Assembly (NCBI RefSeq): GCF_036227485.1
Contig: NZ_CP109479.1
Location: 9,982,001-10,046,000, forward strand
From: Streptomyces sp. NBC_01451
GTDB taxonomy: Bacteria; Actinomycetota; Actinomycetes; Streptomycetales; Streptomycetaceae
Direction of reading: 5' to 3'
DNA: 64,000 bases
Every line of letters begins with the position of its first letter. The stretch's first letter is position 1. A model generated the notes under the pieces. The model saw only the letters and a list, made by a program, of their open reading frames with translations. It had not been told where the DNA came from and did no database searches. Shown one piece after another: positions 42,945 to 50,889 of this stretch. The translations under genes and the position numbers were made by a program.

Positions 42945-43568
42945 TCAGGGGGGTGCGAGGGTGTCGAGCCGGGCGGCGAGGTCGGGGCGGACGGCGGCCA
43001 GGTGAGGGCGGGTAGCGGTCAGCGGGGCGATGAGGTGGGCGGGGTCGTCGTGGGCGAGGGCCGCGTGGAGCTCGGTGAGCGGGCGGCGGGCGGCGGGGGG
43101 CAGGTCGGTGAGGGCGGTGATCTGGCCGGCGAGGCGGCGCAGGTCGGCCGCGTTGCTGCGGGCCCAGGCGGCGGTGGTGCGGTCGGCGGCGCGGGCCTGT
43201 CTAGTGGCCTGGACACGCTGTTCGCCGGTGGTCCCGGCGGGCCCGGGGCGGCCGCGCAAGTAGCGGCGTTCGGCGGCCTGGCGGCTGGCGACGCCGAGGG
43301 GGTGGGCGAGATCGGCCCAGCTGGCGCCCGCCTCTCGGGCCGTTTCGATCAGGCCGGTCTCCCATCCGGCGAGCTGCTCGCGTACCTGCCGCAGCAGCGA
43401 CAAGGACGCCAGGGCCTGTTCCGGACCGGGGGCGGGGGAGGTTGGGGTCTCGTGCAGGGCCTCACGCAGGGCGTTGTCTATGGCGTCAAGGGCCGCCGCG
43501 GCGGCAAGGAACGACACCGGGCTGTGGGCGTCGGTACTGGGCGGGGACGGCTGGTTTGCCGCGGTCAC
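42945..43568 (-). CDS. Hsp18-type transcriptional regulator, divergent from hsp20
   Basis: A 207-residue cytoplasmic protein rich in Ala and Arg. The middle (ETGLIETAREAGASWADLAH, then PLGVASRQAAERRYLRGRPG) is a helix-turn-helix-like segment. From memory, Streptomyces proteins of this kind next to small heat-shock genes are annotated as Hsp18 transcriptional regulators. I chose the GTG at 43568, with GGGAGG five bases upstream, over 43574. It is divergent from hsp20, with a 19-bp perfect palindrome between, so it probably represses hsp20 and itself. Confidence 0.75.
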   Translation of the reverse strand: MTAANQPSPPSTDAHSPVSFLAAAAALDAIDNALREALHETPTSPAPGPEQALASLSLLRQVREQLAGWETGLIETAREAGASWADLAHPLGVASRQAAERRYLRGRPGPAGTTGEQRVQATRQARAADRTTAAWARSNAADLRRLAGQITALTDLPPAARRPLTELHAALAHDDPAHLIAPLTATRPHLAAVRPDLAARLDTLAPP

Positions 43569-43611
43569 GGACACCTCCCTCAGGTTGTCATCAGGTAGAC
43601 GACATCATGTT

Positions 43612-43630
43612 TGTCATCCATTGGATGACA
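43612..43630. promoter_or_regulatory. 19-bp palindrome tgtcatcca-t-tggatgaca, probable operator
   Basis: Perfect 9-bp arms around one base, midway between the regulator and hsp20. A related half-site (ttgtcatca) lies at 43585-43593. A plausible rightward promoter overlaps it (TTGTCA at 43611, 17 bp, TACAAC at 43634), so a bound repressor would block hsp20 transcription. Confidence 0.7.
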
Positions 43631-43696
43631 TGTTACAACGGTGTCAGTGAGGCGCATTGGCAGTAACTGCCTGAACCTGCTGGAGGTGTTTTCACG

Positions 43697-44128
43697 ATGT
43701 TGATGCGCACTGACCCCTTCCGTGAACTGGACCGGCTGGCGCAGCAGCTGATGGGCCCGGGCACCTGGTCGAAGCCGTCGGCGATGCCGATGGACGCCTA
43801 CCGCGAGGGCGACGAGTACGTGGTGGCCTTCGACCTTCCCGGCGTTACCGCGGACGCGATCGACATCGACGTCGAGCGGAACATGCTGACGGTCAAGGCC
43901 GAGCGCAGGCCGGTGGCGAAGGCCGACGACGTGCAGATGGAGCTGTCCGAGCGGCCGCTCGGCGTCTTCTCCCGCCAGATCGTGCTGGCCGACGCCCTCG
44001 ACACCGAGCGCATCAAGGCCGACTACGACGCGGGCGTGCTGACCCTGCGGATCCCGATCGCCGAGCGGGCCAAGCCGCGCAAGATCTCCATCGGCGTCGC
44101 AACCGGCAACAAGGAGATCTCCGGCTGA
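43697..44128 (+). CDS. Hsp20/alpha-crystallin small heat-shock protein
   Basis: A 143-residue holdase chaperone. The alpha-crystallin domain runs from about residue 33 to 135 ([20 protein letters not shown], then LTVKAERRP and the GVLTLRIP motif). The N-terminus ([18 protein letters not shown]) is typical of actinobacterial Hsp18. GGAGG lies ten bases before the ATG. It keeps unfolding proteins soluble during heat stress. A hairpin with 14-bp arms follows it, separating it from two DUF2267 genes that are probably expressed with it at a lower level. Confidence 0.92.
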   Translation: MLMRTDPFRELDRLAQQLMGPGTWSKPSAMPMDAYREGDEYVVAFDLPGVTADAIDIDVERNMLTVKAERRPVAKADDVQMELSERPLGVFSRQIVLADALDTERIKADYDAGVLTLRIPIAERAKPRKISIGVATGNKEISG

Positions 44129-44142
44129 CACCGGCCGGACAG

Positions 44143-44188
44143 GTGCGGAGGGCGGGCATCCGATCTCCCCCTCACCCGCCCTCCGCAC
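44143..44188 (+). terminator. Long hairpin after hsp20
   Basis: Perfect 14-bp arms (gtgcggagggcggg and cccgccctccgcac) around an 18-base loop, 15 bp after the hsp20 stop. It is a strong candidate for a terminator or partial attenuator before the DUF2267 genes. Confidence 0.65.
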
Positions 44189-44229
44189 TCCGTGGACGGT
44201 CCGAAGAACAAGGAGGGGTGGCGGCCGAG

Positions 44230-44625
44230 ATGACTCTGCGACGTGAAGCGTTCCTCGACCACGTGAAGGAACGCGGCGAATACGGCACTGCGGAGGAAGC
44301 CGAGCGCGCGGCCCGTGTGGTGCTCGCCCTGCTCGGCGCGCATCTGATCGGCGAGGTCCGTGCCCAGCTCGCTTCACGCCTGCCGGAGGGCTTCGCCCTG
44401 ATCCTGCTCAACCCGCTGCAGAGCGCGGAACCGCTCTCCCCTGAGCGGTTCGTCCGGGCGACCGCGGCCTGGGTCGAGGGCGCCACCGAGCAGACCGCGA
44501 CCTGGGACGTCAGCGCCGTGCTGTCCACGGTCGCCGACACGGCCGGCGATGACCTGCTGGGGGAGATCCTGCTCCAGCTCCCCGTCGGCTACGACCTCCT
44601 CTTCGGCCGCCCCCAGCCCACCTGA
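44230..44625 (+). CDS. DUF2267 protein (first copy)
   Basis: A 131-residue protein of the DUF2267 family: FLDHVKERGEYGTAEEAERA, VLALLGAHLIGEVRAQLASR, LPEGFALILL and a C-terminal repeat of the fold ending ILLQLPVGYDLLFGRPQ. Function unknown; the family is often found with stress or chaperone genes. The ATG at 44230 lies 14 bases from AGGAGG; a GTG at 44218 is possible but too near the ribosome site. The next gene is a paralogue 56 bp downstream. Confidence 0.8.
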   Translation: MTLRREAFLDHVKERGEYGTAEEAERAARVVLALLGAHLIGEVRAQLASRLPEGFALILLNPLQSAEPLSPERFVRATAAWVEGATEQTATWDVSAVLSTVADTAGDDLLGEILLQLPVGYDLLFGRPQPT

Positions 44626-44681
44626 CCCATACCTCGGTGCCGCACACCGGCACCCTGCTCTCATGAAAGGCATGCACCGCA

Positions 44682-45125
44682 GTGATCACCGACGTACGCG
44701 CACCGCTTGAGCACCAGCTCTCGTACTCGACGGCATATGAGCAGATGCTGGAGAAGGTCCGCTACGAAGGCGCCTACCCCACCCGTGAGCGAGCCGACGA
44801 AGCCGTCCGCCTGGTCCTCTCGGGCCTGGGGCGGCAGCTCACCGGCGACGAACGCGTCGATCTGGCCGCCTGCCTGCCCCTGGAGGCCGCACGTGTCCTG
44901 ACCGCGCAGATCCCCGACACACAGCCGCTGACCGGATGGGCCTTCGTCAAGGACCTCGCCGCCCGCTCCGGCGCCTCCCTGGCCACTACCCGGTGGGACA
45001 CCGGCTCCGTCTTCGCGGCCGTCGCCGCCCACGCCGACCCCGACCTCATCACGCGCATCCTGTACCAGCTCCCCACCGGGTACGCGCTGCTGTTCGGCCG
45101 CGCCGAACTCACCCCTTCCGCGTAA
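44682..45125 (+). CDS. DUF2267 protein (second copy)
   Basis: A 147-residue paralogue of the preceding protein. Shared features are YEQMLEKVRYEGAYPTRERA, VLSGLGRQLTGDERVDLAAC, and the end ILYQLPTGYALLFGRAEL, matching ILLQLPVGYDLLFGRPQ in the first copy. Function unknown. It starts at GTG with only a weak AAGG upstream. The pair probably arose by duplication. A strong hairpin lies 76 bp after the stop. Confidence 0.8.
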   Translation: MITDVRAPLEHQLSYSTAYEQMLEKVRYEGAYPTRERADEAVRLVLSGLGRQLTGDERVDLAACLPLEAARVLTAQIPDTQPLTGWAFVKDLAARSGASLATTRWDTGSVFAAVAAHADPDLITRILYQLPTGYALLFGRAELTPSA

Positions 45126-45200
45126 ACGGTCTGTGCCCTTCCAGCGCCAGGGCGGGGTGGAAGGCGGTGCACGGCCCGAGCGCCCCGCAGGAGGGGGCCG

Positions 45201-45232
45201 CCGCAGCCCCGCAGTGACAGTGGGGGCTGCGG
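45201..45232 (+). terminator. Hairpin ending the hsp20/DUF2267 transcript
   Basis: Perfect 10-bp arms (ccgcagcccc and ggggctgcgg) around a 12-base loop, downstream of the second DUF2267 gene. It has no T run but is a typical GC-rich actinobacterial terminator shape. Confidence 0.6.
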
Positions 45233-45259
45233 TGGGGCCGGAGCCATGGTGAAGAAGAC

Positions 45260-45283
45260 CCCGGGACGCCGGAGCGTCCCGGG
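45260..45283 (-). terminator. Hairpin with T-rich tail for the leftward MerR-like fragment
   Basis: Perfect 10-bp arms (cccgggacgc and gcgtcccggg) around cgga. On the minus strand it is followed by GTCTTCTTCACC, the classic hairpin plus pyrimidine tail. It faces the hairpin at 45201-45232, so the two end convergent transcripts. Confidence 0.65.
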
Positions 45284-45340
45284 CATCATGTGCGGGCACC
45301 AGCCGCGAAGCCACTTGGGCAGTTGCAGGTCTTCGCTGTC

Positions 45341-45487
45341 TCAGGCTGACGCCGACGGAGCGGATGACGCGGCGACGCGACGGTATTCGGCGTTGATGCG
45401 CGGGGCTTCGTCGAGCTGGTCTTCGAGGATGACGATCCGGCAGGCGGACTCGATCGGGGTCCCGCGGTCGACGAGCTGTCGGACGTG
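45341..45487 (-). pseudogene. C-terminal fragment of a MerR/HspR-like regulator
   Basis: The frame reads VRQLVDRGTPIESACRIVIL, then EDQLDEAPRINAEYRRVAAS, to a TGA at 45341. This looks like the end of a MerR-type regulator (the IESACRIVILEDQLDEA pattern). The DNA-binding part is missing, and the sequence joins at about 45488 to an unrelated gene start, so a deletion has fused two genes out of frame. Confidence 0.5.
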
Positions 45488-45635
45488 CGGTGTTCAGCGT
45501 CAGGTGGGTCAGCGGCAGGAGGTGGGGGCGGCGCAGCCAAAGGCCGGGTCCGGGCAGGAACAGGGCGAGGAGATAGGCGAGAACCACGGCACGGCCGAGC
45601 CGGTGCCGCAGCCAGAACGCGGCGCGGGTGTGCAT
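45488..45635 (-). pseudogene. N-terminal fragment of a membrane transporter, fused to the MerR remnant
   Basis: From an ATG at 45635 the frame gives MHTRAAFWLRHRLGRAVVLA, then YLLALFLPGPGLWLRRPHLL, with one membrane helix. It then runs into the MerR fragment in the wrong frame. The start resembles bile-acid:sodium symporter family proteins, but too little is left for certainty. Confidence 0.4.
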
Positions 45636-45654
45636 CGGCCCATCGTGATCAGGC

Positions 45655-46263
45655 CGGACGCTCTGCTCGCGGTCGTCCTTGTCGTGCAGTTCCGTACGAC
45701 CACCTACCGCGCGGGCGTCTACTGGCACGCCGTCGCCCTGATCAGCGTGGTCGGCACGCTGATCAGTGACAACCTCACCGGCAACATGGGCGTGCCGCGC
45801 GCTCCTCCTCGTGGTCGTCTTCGTCGTCTGGTACCGGCGTGAGCGGACCCTGTCCATCCACAGCATCGACACGAGCAGCCGTGAATCGTTCTACTGGCTG
45901 GCCGTACTGTTCACGTTCGCCCTCGGGACCACGGCCGGCGACCTGGTCTCCGAGCGCATGGACCTCGGCTACTGGCTCGCGGCCGTCCTGTTCGCCCTGG
46001 CCATCGGCGCCGTCGCGGTCGCGCACTTCGCCCTGGGCCTGGACGCCGTCTGGAGCTTCTGGATCGTCTACGTCCTCACCCGCCCGCTCGGGGCCTCGAT
46101 CGGCGACTACCTCTCCCAGCAGACCGGCGACGGCGGAATCGGTCTGGGCACCGTCGTCACCAGCGCGCTGTTCCTCGCGGTCATCCTCGGCCTGGTCGTC
46201 TACCTGCCTGTGACGCGCAAAGACGTCGCGGACCCTGGGCGCGTGGCTCGGCAGACGACCTGA
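45655..46263 (+). pseudogene. COG4705-like membrane protein, frameshifted and missing its start
   Basis: One frame gives LLAVVLVVQFRTTTYRAGVY, then WHAVALISVVGTLISDNLTG and NMGVPRA. A one-base shift near 45795 moves into the frame LLLVVVFVVWYRRERTLSIH, FYWLAVLFTFALGTTAGDLV, LTRPLGASIGDYLSQQTGDG to the stop. Together they form a multi-helix protein of the COG4705 type, which has repeated YW..(I/V)L....GT..GD motifs. No start codon or N-terminal helix remains. The second frame alone could still be translated from 45766. Confidence 0.6.
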
Positions 46264-46370
46264 ACGGCTCGCGACGCGTTCAAGCCATGCGTGTTACACC
46301 ACGTAACTGTCATGCGCAGCCGCCCCACGACAAGTGGGCCGCTCCGGGCGGTCATCGGCTCGGCCCGGCT

Positions 46371-46399
46371 CGGAGGCGGTGAGCGCGCCACCGCCTCCG
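46371..46399 (-). terminator. Hairpin at the end of the A-PCP gene
   Basis: Perfect 11-bp arms (cggaggcggtg and caccgcctccg) around agcgcgc, 18 bp beyond the stop of the leftward synthetase gene. It probably ends the leftward lipopeptide operon. Confidence 0.6.
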
Positions 46400-46417
46400 C
46401 CTCCTGCGGCGCGGGTG

Positions 46418-49066
46418 TCAGTCGCCCGGGTCCGTGAGGCTGCTGACGGTTCCCCGGATGGTCGGGCGGCGGTACAACTCCTTCAGCCGCAGCGACGGCA
46501 GGCCCCGCGCGCGCAGGGCTGCGCCTATGCGGACGGCGAACAGGGAGTTGCCTCCCAGGTCGAAGAAGTCGTCGTCCAGGCCGACCGGTACGCCGAGCAC
46601 CTCGCTCCAGATCTCCCGCAACCGTTCGCTGAGGTCGGCGTCGCCCGTGACGGGCACGGTGTCCTGGGCCGGCGTGCGGGGCACGGTGGGTGCGGGGAGC
46701 TTTGCCGTGTCGAGCTTGCCGTTGGCCGTCAACGGGAGCGTGTCCAGGGAGGTGACCGTGGTGGGCAGCATGTGGTCGGGCAGGATGCCCGCCGCCCGCT
46801 TGCGGACGGCGCCCGGATCGCCCCCGGCCGACAGGACGACGTACGCGTCGATCCGGGCTGTGGCGGCGTCGGACGGATCGACGCGGCGTACGACGACGGC
46901 CGCCGTGCGCACGTCCGGGTCCTCCAGCAGGACCGAGCGGATCTCGTCCAGCTCGATGCGGAAGCCACGGATCTTCACCTGGTTGTCCATGCGCCCGAGG
47001 TGTTCGAGACAGCCGTCGGGGCGCAGGCGTCCCAGATCGCCGCTGCGGTACATGGTGCCGCCGGTGAACGGGTCCGGTACGAACCGCTGCGCGGTCAGGT
47101 CCGGTCGGCCGAGATAGCCGAGCGCGACTCCGGCGCCGCCGACGCAGATCTCGCCGATCACTCCGGGCGGCAACAGGCGTCCGGCCGGATCCGTCACGTA
47201 CAGGTGCCAGCCGGGCAGGGCGGGTCCCACGGAGCGGGTGGCGGCCAGGGCGAGTTTCCGGGTGACGGTCTGCTCGGTGACGTGGACGGTGGTTTCCGTG
47301 ATGCCGAACATGTTCACCATGCGGCAGGCCGACTCGGGGTGCCGGTCGAACCAGGGCAGCAGCATCCGCGCGTCCAGGGGCTCACCGCCGAAGACGACGA
47401 GCCGGACGGACACGTCGCTGTGGTCGACGCCCAGGAGCTGGGCGAAGGCCGACGGGGTCTGGCTGAGCACGGTGACCTTCTCGGTGACGAGCAGGTCGCG
47501 GAAGCGGTCGGGTTCGCGGGAGACGAAGTACGGCACCATGACCAGCCGCCCGCCCGTCACGAGGCAGCCCCAGATCTCCCACACCGACAGGTCGAAGGCG
47601 CTGGAGTGGAACCAGGTCCACACGTCCGAGGCGCCGAACCCGTACTCGACGCGGGTCGCGTCGATCAGGGCGATCACATTGCTGTGCGGCACGACGACAC
47701 CCTTGGGACGGCCGGTGGAGCCGGAGGTGTAGATGACGTAGGCGGCGGTGTCCGGGGAGGGGAACGGGAGAGCGGCGTCGTCCGTCCCGGAAGGTGCGGC
47801 GTCCAGCAGCTCGTCCGGGGTCAGCGCCACACAGCCCGGCACCGCCGGGAACTCCGGCAGCCGGGTGACCACCACCCCCAGCTCGGCGTCCTGCGCCGTG
47901 TGGGCGATCCGGTCCTTCGGGTAGGCGGGGTCGACGGGGACGTAGGTCGCGCCAGCCTTCAGCACGGCGAGCAGGACGACGACGAGTTCGGCGGAGCGCT
48001 CCAGGCACACGCCCACCCGGTCGCCGCCGACGACTCCACGGGCTCGCATGCCGCGGGCCAACAGGTCGGCCCGCTCCTCGAGTTCGCGATAGGTCAGGCC
48101 CGCCGCCCCCTCGGTCACGGCGATGTCGTCGGGTGTCGCGGCCGCTGCGCGGGCGACCGCCTCGGGGATGCTCACCTCCGTGGTCGCCAGGGTGCGGGTC
48201 GGCCGGCCGAGCGCCGCAGTGCGGGCGCGTTCGGCCTCGTCGAGGAGCTCGACGTCGTCGAGCGGGGTCTGCGGGGAGCGCAGGACCTGCCCGTGTACGT
48301 GGGCGAGGTGCCGTACGAACTGCGCGGCGATCTCCGGGGAGAAGTGGCTGCCCAGGTGGTCGCAGCGCAGCCGTAGGCCACCGGCGTCCCGGAAGACCGA
48401 GAGGGTGAGCGGGAACGGAGGTGCCAGGCAGGGCACGTACGCGCCCGGCAGCTCTGCGTCGTCGAAGAGCAGGCCGACGAGTGCGGGCCCATCGGCGGCG
48501 ATGGGCTTCAGCTCACCGAGTGTGGGTGCCTCCCGTATGGCGAAAAAGCCGTGGTCCGTGCCGACGACCGGCGCGGTCTCGGGGTCGTAGCGGCGCAGAG
48601 TGACGGCGAGGGCCGCGAGCCAGCTCGCCTCGTCGCCCCCCTCGTCCAGGGAGAGCAGGTGAGGGAGGGTGTGGCCGTCGTGGCCGAGCCCCCACGCGGG
48701 GGCGGGAGCGAGCGCGGGTCCCTCGGGGGCCGGGCGGCGGGTGTGCGCATCGCCGGATCCGCCGGATTCGGCGGACTCCACGGCCTCGCCGGCCGCCAGA
48801 CGGGCGAGGGCCGTGCGGTCCCACCGGTCGCGCGGGGCCACCACGATCAGGTCGCACGGGCCGTCGGCGTAACGCAGCAGGACCCTGCGTGGTCCGGAGG
48901 CGGGCCGGGCGAGTTCGACGGCGCGGCGCCGCTCGGCGAGCGCGTCCGCCGCCGGCACGGGTACGTCCTCCGTCCACAGCCCCGCAGGGGCCGCCGAGTC
49001 CGGGGAACGGTCCGAACGCACGCGTACCGCATGGCAGCGCGCCGCGGGGAGGAGAGAGCCTGGCAC
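46418..49066 (-). CDS. Stand-alone NRPS protein: condensation-like remnant, adenylation and carrier domain
   Basis: An 882-residue peptide synthetase. The first 300 residues resemble only the C-terminal lobe of a condensation domain (FPLTLSVFRDAGGLRLRCDH, then LDDVELLDEAERART) with no HHxxxDG motif. The adenylation domain (about 310-795) has YVIYTSGSTGRPKGVVVPH, AFDLSVWEIWG, NMFGITETTVHVT, MYRSGDLGRLRPDG and the A10 Lys in LTANGKLD. The carrier ends with LGGNS, Ser841. The GTG at 49066 has AAGGAG eight bases upstream, so I prefer it to the longer frame from 49132. It probably activates one amino acid and supplies it in trans to the main synthetase. The substrate is not decoded. Confidence 0.85.
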   Translation of the reverse strand: MPGSLLPAARCHAVRVRSDRSPDSAAPAGLWTEDVPVPAADALAERRRAVELARPASGPRRVLLRYADGPCDLIVVAPRDRWDRTALARLAAGEAVESAESGGSGDAHTRRPAPEGPALAPAPAWGLGHDGHTLPHLLSLDEGGDEASWLAALAVTLRRYDPETAPVVGTDHGFFAIREAPTLGELKPIAADGPALVGLLFDDAELPGAYVPCLAPPFPLTLSVFRDAGGLRLRCDHLGSHFSPEIAAQFVRHLAHVHGQVLRSPQTPLDDVELLDEAERARTAALGRPTRTLATTEVSIPEAVARAAAATPDDIAVTEGAAGLTYRELEERADLLARGMRARGVVGGDRVGVCLERSAELVVVLLAVLKAGATYVPVDPAYPKDRIAHTAQDAELGVVVTRLPEFPAVPGCVALTPDELLDAAPSGTDDAALPFPSPDTAAYVIYTSGSTGRPKGVVVPHSNVIALIDATRVEYGFGASDVWTWFHSSAFDLSVWEIWGCLVTGGRLVMVPYFVSREPDRFRDLLVTEKVTVLSQTPSAFAQLLGVDHSDVSVRLVVFGGEPLDARMLLPWFDRHPESACRMVNMFGITETTVHVTEQTVTRKLALAATRSVGPALPGWHLYVTDPAGRLLPPGVIGEICVGGAGVALGYLGRPDLTAQRFVPDPFTGGTMYRSGDLGRLRPDGCLEHLGRMDNQVKIRGFRIELDEIRSVLLEDPDVRTAAVVVRRVDPSDAATARIDAYVVLSAGGDPGAVRKRAAGILPDHMLPTTVTSLDTLPLTANGKLDTAKLPAPTVPRTPAQDTVPVTGDADLSERLREIWSEVLGVPVGLDDDFFDLGGNSLFAVRIGAALRARGLPSLRLKELYRRPTIRGTVSSLTDPGD

Positions 49067-49135
49067 GAGGGGTACTCCTTGTTGTTCAGGGGTGTCGAGG
49101 TTGTCCGGAGGAGGCCGGAACGGCGTGCGCACCGC

Positions 49136-49960
49136 TCAGCGGATGCTGAAGCCGCCGTCCACGGTGAGAACCGAGCCGGTGATCTGCCGGGACTCGTCGG
49201 AGGCGAGGAAGACGATCGCGGCGGCGACGTCCTCGGGTTCGATCAGCGCGTTCATGGGCTGGGCCTCGACAAAGGTCTTCTCGTGCTCGTCGACGGGCAC
49301 CTCCAGCGCACGGGCGATCTCGGCGAGCATCCGGCCCTCGCCCGAGGCGTCGTCGCGCACCGATCCCGGGCAGACGGCGTTCACACGGACCTTGGTCGGC
49401 GCGTAGTCGAGGGCGGCGGCCTTGGTGAGGCCGACGACGGCGTGCTTGGCGGCGACGTATCCGGCGAAGTGGCGGTAGCCGACGAGACCGGCGGTGGAGG
49501 CGACGTTGACGATGCTGCCGCCGCGCCGGGCGCTCATCGCCTTGCCGACCTCGCGGATCACCCGCCAGGCCCCGGAGAGGTCCACGTCGATCATCAGGGA
49601 CCACTCGTCCTCGTCGATCTCGTGCACCGGCTTGCCGGAGGGCGCCGCGATGCCCGCGTTGTTGACGGCGACGTCGATCCGGCCGAACCGGTCCTCGGCC
49701 CGCGCCACGGCCTCCCGTACGGCGAGCAGGTCGCGGATGTCGGTCTCGACGGTGAGGACGGCGGCGCCCGCCTCGCGGCACAGTGCGGCGGTGTGCTCCA
49801 ACTGGCTCGTGGTGCCCAGCGGGTAGGGCACGCCGGGCAGGTCGGCGCAGATGTCCAGCAGTGTGAGGTCGGCGCCCTCGGCCGCGCAGGCGACCGCGGC
49901 GGCCCGACCGAGCCCGCGGGCAGCGCCGGTGACCAGGACCGACTTGCCGTGCAAACGCAT
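49136..49960 (-). CDS. Short-chain dehydrogenase/reductase (SDR)
   Basis: A 274-residue classical SDR. Cofactor motif TGAARGLG is at residues 11-18, then NNAG, a catalytic Ser in VNVASTAG and the YVAAK catalytic pair. The long insert after the second strand (CADLPGVPYPLGTTSQLEHT) resembles mycofactocin-associated or carveol-type SDRs. It probably oxidises or reduces a hydroxyl or keto group on the lipid or an amino-acid building block. AAGGAG lies six bases before the ATG. It lies between the thioesterase and A-PCP genes in the same orientation; a 9-bp tandem repeat is upstream. Confidence 0.85.
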   Translation of the reverse strand: MRLHGKSVLVTGAARGLGRAAAVACAAEGADLTLLDICADLPGVPYPLGTTSQLEHTAALCREAGAAVLTVETDIRDLLAVREAVARAEDRFGRIDVAVNNAGIAAPSGKPVHEIDEDEWSLMIDVDLSGAWRVIREVGKAMSARRGGSIVNVASTAGLVGYRHFAGYVAAKHAVVGLTKAAALDYAPTKVRVNAVCPGSVRDDASGEGRMLAEIARALEVPVDEHEKTFVEAQPMNALIEPEDVAAAIVFLASDESRQITGSVLTVDGGFSIR

Positions 49961-49974
49961 CGGATGCTCCTTGG

Positions 49975-50038
49975 GAGAGTCGTGAGAGTCGTGAGAGTCG
50001 TGAGAGTCGTGAGAGTCGTGAGAGTCGTGAGAGTCGTG
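49975..50038. repeat. Tandem array of a 9-bp unit (cgtgagagt), about seven copies
   Basis: Six exact copies occupy 49981-50034, with partial units on both sides. The array lies in the 97-bp gap between the thioesterase stop and the SDR ribosome site. No gene runs through it. Such arrays change length readily by slippage, so spacing here may vary between strains. Confidence 0.9.
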
Positions 50039-50057
50039 TTGAGGAGGGGAGAGGGGG

Positions 50058-50771
50058 CTACAGCACCGACGAGACGATCAGGCGGACCAGCGAGGGGGAG
50101 GAGTCGGCCAGGTACATGTGGCCGCCGGGGAACTCGACATGCTCGAAGTCCTGGCCGGCGGCCTTGCTCCAGGCCTCGGCGTCGTCGTAGTCGACCAGGT
50201 CGTCGTCCTCGCCCCGGATGACGGTGAGCGGTGCCTCCAGCGGAAGGTCGGTGCTGGGCGTGTAGGCCTCGTGCATCTCGACGTCCGCGCGCAGGGTGGG
50301 CAGGATCATGGCGCGCATCTCCGGGTCGTCGAGCGCGGGATGGTGATAGCCCGCGAACTCGCCGACGCGGGAGAGGAAGTCCTCGTCGGAGAGGCCGGTG
50401 GCGTGCTGTTCGCGTCCACTGGAGGGTTCCGGGGATCCGCTGACGAACAGGTGGACGAGCTCGATGCCGGGTTCGGCGTCCAGCCGGTGGGCGAGTTCGT
50501 AGGCGAGCACGGCACCGAGGCTGTGCCCGAACAGGACGACTCGATGGCCGTCGCCGTCGCCGAGCCGTTCCTTCAGCTGGGCCAGGAGTCCGTCCGCGGC
50601 CGTCTGCACATCACGGTAGGGCTCCTCGTCGATCAGCCTTTCCCGGCCGGGCAGTTGCAGCGCCACGATCTCCAGCGAGTCCCCGGCGAGGGCCGTCCAG
50701 GGGCGGTAGAACGAGGCGCCCGCTCCGGCGTACGGCAGGCAGATCAGCTTGGTCGTGTCAGGGGTGGTCAT
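50058..50771 (-). CDS. Type II thioesterase
   Basis: A 237-residue alpha/beta hydrolase. It begins LICLPYAGAGASFYRPW, has the nucleophile elbow GHSLGA with Ser84, the region VIRGEDDDLV (Asp) and PGGHMYL (His). Type II thioesterases remove misloaded acyl groups from NRPS and PKS carrier domains. The start at the ATG 50771 gives the canonical N-terminus; a longer frame to 50936 is low-complexity. AAGGAG lies 12 bases upstream. It is part of the leftward half of the lipopeptide cluster. Confidence 0.9.
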   Translation of the reverse strand: MTTPDTTKLICLPYAGAGASFYRPWTALAGDSLEIVALQLPGRERLIDEEPYRDVQTAADGLLAQLKERLGDGDGHRVVLFGHSLGAVLAYELAHRLDAEPGIELVHLFVSGSPEPSSGREQHATGLSDEDFLSRVGEFAGYHHPALDDPEMRAMILPTLRADVEMHEAYTPSTDLPLEAPLTVIRGEDDDLVDYDDAEAWSKAAGQDFEHVEFPGGHMYLADSSPSLVRLIVSSVL

Positions 50772-50889
50772 GAGTGTGGGTGTCTCCTTGTTGGTCGTGT
50801 GCGCTCTGGGGGCGCGGGAGGGTTCGCGGGTCGGGGCCGGAGGCGAGCAGGCCGTGTGAGCCGTGTGAGCGGGGGCTTTACGGGGTTGG

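Noticed and set aside
49067..49132. Longer start of the A-PCP protein
   Set aside because: The GTG at 49066 has AAGGAG at eight bases; the extra 22 residues have no support.
49975..50038. The 9-bp array as a CRISPR
   Set aside because: Units are contiguous with no spacers and there are no cas genes.
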